Source: a virus. Taken from it: a stretch of 29,184 nt of DNA. A program made the translations under genes and the position numbers. Below are positions 27,006 through 29,184 of this stretch, piece after piece (positions within the stretch are counted from its first letter, which is position 1; each line of letters opens with the position of its first letter). The stretch covers positions 1-29,184 of the IMG/VR virus record IMGVR_UViG_3300046366_000026, one strand, 5' to 3'. A model generated the notes under the pieces. That model was not told the DNA's origin. It searched no databases and saw only the letters and a list, made by a program, of their open reading frames with translations.

Positions 27006-27409
27006 TGGTTACCTAAGTCAGTTATTATGGCTTCACATCTAGGATTGTCTTTATCCTTAGAGCCATATAGATTAGTGGTGCTAACGACAATCGTGTGATT
27101 GTCATCAACTATCACACCACCCGCTACTAGTGTATCCAAGAAGAACTTATCTACTATGCTACATATGTTATTAGTGTCGCTAGCAGCATTAGTACGAGGA
27201 TATATAACATAGGTTACAGACATCTTGGCTAGTTTAGGGAGATGTGCTATCAAGGGTAACACTTCCTCTGTAAACTTAATCTTCACCTTGTTACGAGTGA
27301 ATCTATGGGTTGTAGTATACACATTAAGATTAAGATAATGCTTCTTATCTTCCTGCTTCTTATTCTTCATCATAATGTGTAGAGGTAGAGATATTACCCA
27401 GCTGGTCAT
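27002..27409 (-). CDS. RusA-like Holliday-junction resolvase family protein
   Basis: A 135-residue protein resembling the RusA fold. The segment about residues 75-105 (ASDTNNICSIVDKFFLDTLV then AGGVIVDDN) has the pattern of RusA-type nucleases: an Asp-rich strand, D-x-x-N, K-x-x-x-D-x-L, then GV-x-x-DD. The acidic residues (D77, D86, D91, D101-102) could be metal ligands. The N terminus (HYLNLNVYTTTHRFTRNKVK, about 24-43) matches the substrate-contacting start of phage relatives. In phages the protein is thought to resolve branched DNA in recombination or before packaging. It overlaps both neighbours by 4 nt in the leftward operon. Activity is inferred; this is not the full E. coli RusA sequence pattern. 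Confidence 0.68.
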   Translation of the reverse strand: MTSWVISLPLHIMMKNKKQEDKKHYLNLNVYTTTHRFTRNKVKIKFTEEVLPLIAHLPKLAKMSVTYVIYPRTNAASDTNNICSIVDKFFLDTLVAGGVIVDDNHTIVVSTTNLYGSKDKDNPRCEAIITDLGNQ

Positions 27410-28128
27410 TTCTTAAAGAACAGGGGTTTTACAAAAATAGGACTAGAACTTGCTGTAGGCACAGAAGATTTAGCTACCTCTTTAGATTTGTCCTTAGTAA
27501 TGCCTTGATTCAGTGTTAACCATTTAGGTGCATAGACAGGCACTCTGTCTTTAGCCTCTAACTCATTAGCTGTGAAGCTATCCTCATTAAGGAACTTAAC
27601 AATTGCATTAGTTTCTTTTGTTTCAGCAATATCTACATACTCACCAGCTGAATTCTTCTCTTGCTTGTTTACAAGGGCTTTGATTAAGGCTACCTTAACT
27701 TTCTTACCGTGTAGGTTTACTAAGCAGTCTGTAGACCTTGGAACTTCTTTACGTGCCTCAAAGTCGTAGATGTTAATGAGCTTCTCTTCTAAGTCTTGTG
27801 AAGTTAAAGGTAGACCTGTAGCCACAATACAAAGATCATTAATGAGGGTGAAGCCAATCATTGGATATGTCTTACCATCTCGTTCAGTGTAAGATTTACC
27901 ACCTTTTGCTGTGTTACTTGAAACATAGATAGTCTCACGATACTGTTTATCTTTACCCATATTAAGGATTAGGTTAACAGCCTTAGCACCGCTTTTAGAT
28001 ACACTTGTATAGGCTACAGAGACTGTAGCTTCATAGATGTCACTATCAAATAGGCTACGACCACCTAAGCTGTCAGTAGTTGTTACGATGTCTTTAGGTT
28101 GTTCTAATGATGCGAAGAAGTTATTCAT
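27406..28128 (-). CDS. ssDNA-binding-like protein encoded with Sak4
   Basis: A 240-residue acidic-to-basic protein with a beta-rich part (about residues 25-110, beginning GGRSLFDSDIYEATVSVAYT, then VNLILNMGKDKQYRETIYV) and a later GKKVKVALIKALVNKQ stretch. The sequence resembles phage single-stranded DNA-binding proteins commonly encoded next to Sak4 ATPases. Its C terminus is basic with Pro/Ser and ends FVKPLFFKK, not the acidic tail of E. coli SSB, so its interactions may differ. The ATG at 28128 has no clear Shine-Dalgarno; only an A/T-rich leader lies upstream. It lies 7 nt after the Sak4 stop and overlaps the resolvase start by 4 nt. Confidence 0.58.
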   Translation of the reverse strand: MNNFFASLEQPKDIVTTTDSLGGRSLFDSDIYEATVSVAYTSVSKSGAKAVNLILNMGKDKQYRETIYVSSNTAKGGKSYTERDGKTYPMIGFTLINDLCIVATGLPLTSQDLEEKLINIYDFEARKEVPRSTDCLVNLHGKKVKVALIKALVNKQEKNSAGEYVDIAETKETNAIVKFLNEDSFTANELEAKDRVPVYAPKWLTLNQGITKDKSKEVAKSSVPTASSSPIFVKPLFFKK

Positions 28129-28135
28129 AATTTAT

Positions 28136-28798
28136 TTACTTATTTTTATTTTGTTTGTGGAAGTTGTCTAACATGTCAATTAATAGCTGTGTATCGTTGT
28201 CCATGTATGTATAGGGTCTAGTGAATAATGTATCGGGTGTTCTCATTTTCTCTTTGAATGTGTCCTTGGTAGGTCTTGTTTGAAACACATACTTATAGGT
28301 GTCCTCTCTTTCTTCATCAGTTATATTTAAAATACAGTTCCCTAAATCCATTTGCTTCTGCATATAAGGCTCAAGGATTGATACTTTAACCCTTTTAGCT
28401 GCTACTACAGTAGAAAAGAAACTCTCAACGCCTACGTTCTTTAATGCACCTTTAATAGGTACACGTACAGTAAACTCTTCAGTAGCTGCATTAAGTATAG
28501 GCAGTACATGGGCTGTAAAGATTACAGGTGCATCAATAGCTGGGACTAACCGTTGCAACATGGTTTTAAAGAACTGTCCATAGTTAGACCATGCAGCCAT
28601 ACCATCGGAGCTCTTCTTATCTATGAATGCGATATGTGTACTTTCATAGAGATCCATGAGGAATGTAAGGGAGTCTATGATTATGCCTTTAAACTCTCCT
28701 TTATTCTCAGGTAAGGTAGCCCATGTAAGAGCTGCGGTAACCATGTCAGGGTCAGTTATATTACGAGAGGTAAAGGCGTTACTGAAGGGGAGTCTTTT
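28136..28798 (-). CDS. Sak4-like RecA-type ATPase, second exon
   Basis: The 3' exon, 220 codons plus stop, of a gene split by the group I intron at 28799-29123. The first residues are KRLPFSNAF; a Met at 28744 could look like a start but is internal. A Walker B-like strand GIIIDSLTFLMDL is present about 37 residues after the junction, and a sensor-like VIFTAHVL segment follows. These fit Sak4-type ATPases, which act as single-strand annealing/recombination factors with an SSB encoded nearby. The Walker A lies upstream of the window's end, so it cannot be checked. Spliced, this exon follows 20 codons at 29124-29183 in frame, GGT|AAA. It ends in KNK, TAA at 28136-28138, just before the ssDNA-binding gene. 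Confidence 0.82.
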   Translation of the reverse strand, partial: KRLPFSNAFTSRNITDPDMVTAALTWATLPENKGEFKGIIIDSLTFLMDLYESTHIAFIDKKSSDGMAAWSNYGQFFKTMLQRLVPAIDAPVIFTAHVLPILNAATEEFTVRVPIKGALKNVGVESFFSTVVAAKRVKVSILEPYMQKQMDLGNCILNITDEEREDTYKYVFQTRPTKDTFKEKMRTPDTLFTRPYTYMDNDTQLLIDMLDNFHKQNKNK

Positions 28799-29123
28799 CG
28801 TTATTGTTCAAAAGCATTCGTTAGATGCTTCCCGCTTTATACAAGCTGCTATATATTTCTATACAGACCAGACTATATCTTTACCTCTAATGAGGTACTT
28901 ACCATTTCCATCTACTTAGATGTACTTCCCGAAGGAATAGTCGTTGAAGCTTACTCAATATAGTTATATTGAGTCTTGCCTGCTGATTGCCCAATCTTAT
29001 AGGTTTTTAAGCATTCACGATTACTGTTACCAGTTGCGTTGTAGCCCTACAAGCTCTAAGGGTGTTCCAGCAATTAAATAAGTTATCTGCTACATATTGC
29101 TATGTAGAGGGGCTATCTTACAA
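28799..29123 (-). ncRNA. Group I intron, self-splicing, ORF-less
   Basis: A 325-nt intron on the minus strand. The 5' exon ends in GGGT (29127-29124) and can pair with GCCC (29113-29110), giving a P1 with the conserved U.G at the splice site. P element AATTGCTGGAA lies at 29075-29065, Q AATCAGCAGG at 28988-28979, R with CAACGACTA ending at 28938, and S AAGATATAGTC at 28881-28871. P7 is GACTA (28942-28938) with TAGTC (28875-28871). P2 is CTACATA-GCAA-TATGTAG (29107-29090), P6a is a 9-bp stem (28974-28953), and TTCC-TTCG-GGAA at 28937-28926 is P7.1-like. The last base is G (28799). P7.1 suggests subgroup IA, tentatively. No homing endonuclease ORF is visible. Confidence 0.93.
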
Positions 29124-29184
29124 ACCCGCTTCAACATTCAGGTATATCCAGTCATGCTGATCCCGTATGTTATATAGAGATCTT
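29124..29184 (-). CDS. Sak4-like RecA-type ATPase, first exon (partial)
   Basis: The 5' exon, cut by the end of the window; the start codon and Walker A lie beyond 29184. The visible 20 codons read RSLYNIRDQHDWIYLNVEAG, ending GGT at 29126-29124. Unspliced reading stops at TAA two codons into the intron. Joined to the downstream exon it gives LNVEAG then KRLPF, a continuous run resembling the region in Sak4-type ATPases after the Walker A, where a strand with a conserved Glu precedes K-x-L-P-F. The intron thus lies at a conserved site, as is usual for group I introns. Exon assignment rests on the frame and this resemblance. Confidence 0.75.

Noticed and set aside
28744-28746. ATG as the start of the Sak4-like protein
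   Set aside because: The coding frame continues 18 codons upstream to the intron border with family-like sequence (KRLPF), so this Met is internal.
28656-28919. A plus-strand open frame of 87 codons across the exon/intron border
   Set aside because: It is antisense to the intron and the Sak4 exon, has no SD, and ends in the intron's conserved core; the group I explanation accounts for this sequence.
1-29184. CRISPR arrays, tRNA genes, IS elements or integration sites
   Set aside because: I saw no regularly spaced repeats, tRNA-like cloverleaf, transposase or att-like sites.

Overview
This window is part of the genome of an AT-rich, tailed, podovirus-like bacteriophage. The evidence is a packed virion and packaging module: terminase small and large subunits, connector-like protein, portal, scaffold, N4-gp56-type major capsid protein, and a chain of internal/ejection proteins ending in a 3,251-residue giant. 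There is no integrase, repressor, tRNA, rRNA, IS element or CRISPR array. The host cannot be read from the sequence.

Layout. Positions 1-344 are non-coding and hold G-tract motifs and small dyads. Positions 345-26524 form one rightward late operon whose genes overlap or sit a few bases apart: terS, terL, connector-like protein, two tail/virion proteins, two small membrane proteins, portal, a small linker gene, scaffold, major capsid, terminator hairpin, a HeH/LEM-like head protein, a coiled-coil virion protein, an 829-aa virion protein with membrane segments, a 163-aa internal protein, an 894-aa protein with a lysozyme-like domain, and the giant protein. A strong bidirectional terminator at 26526-26555 separates this from a leftward DNA-metabolism operon read toward it: a Sak4-type RecA-like ATPase, an ssDNA-binding-like protein, a RusA-like resolvase and dUTPase.

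Two points stand out. First, the giant protein carries, in order and with plausible spacing, the catalytic motifs of the N4 virion RNA polymerase branch of the single-subunit (T7-like) RNA polymerases, followed by an HExxH zincin site. I read it as an ejected virion RNA polymerase fused to a metalloprotease and long ejection regions. Second, the Sak4 gene is split by a 325-nt ORF-less group I intron (28799-29123). Both exons stay in frame, the P1 helix has the expected U.G pair, and the P, Q, R and S core elements are present.

How the parts fit: TerS/TerL package DNA through the portal into a capsid built on the scaffold; the internal proteins, lysozyme-like domain and giant polymerase are probably ejected with the DNA. 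The polymerase would start early transcription without host RNA polymerase. The leftward operon supplies recombination/replication (Sak4, SSB, RusA) and nucleotide-pool control (dUTPase). The combination of an N4-type injected polymerase with a Sak4/SSB/RusA/dUTPase set may mark a little-described lineage, but that needs a database search.
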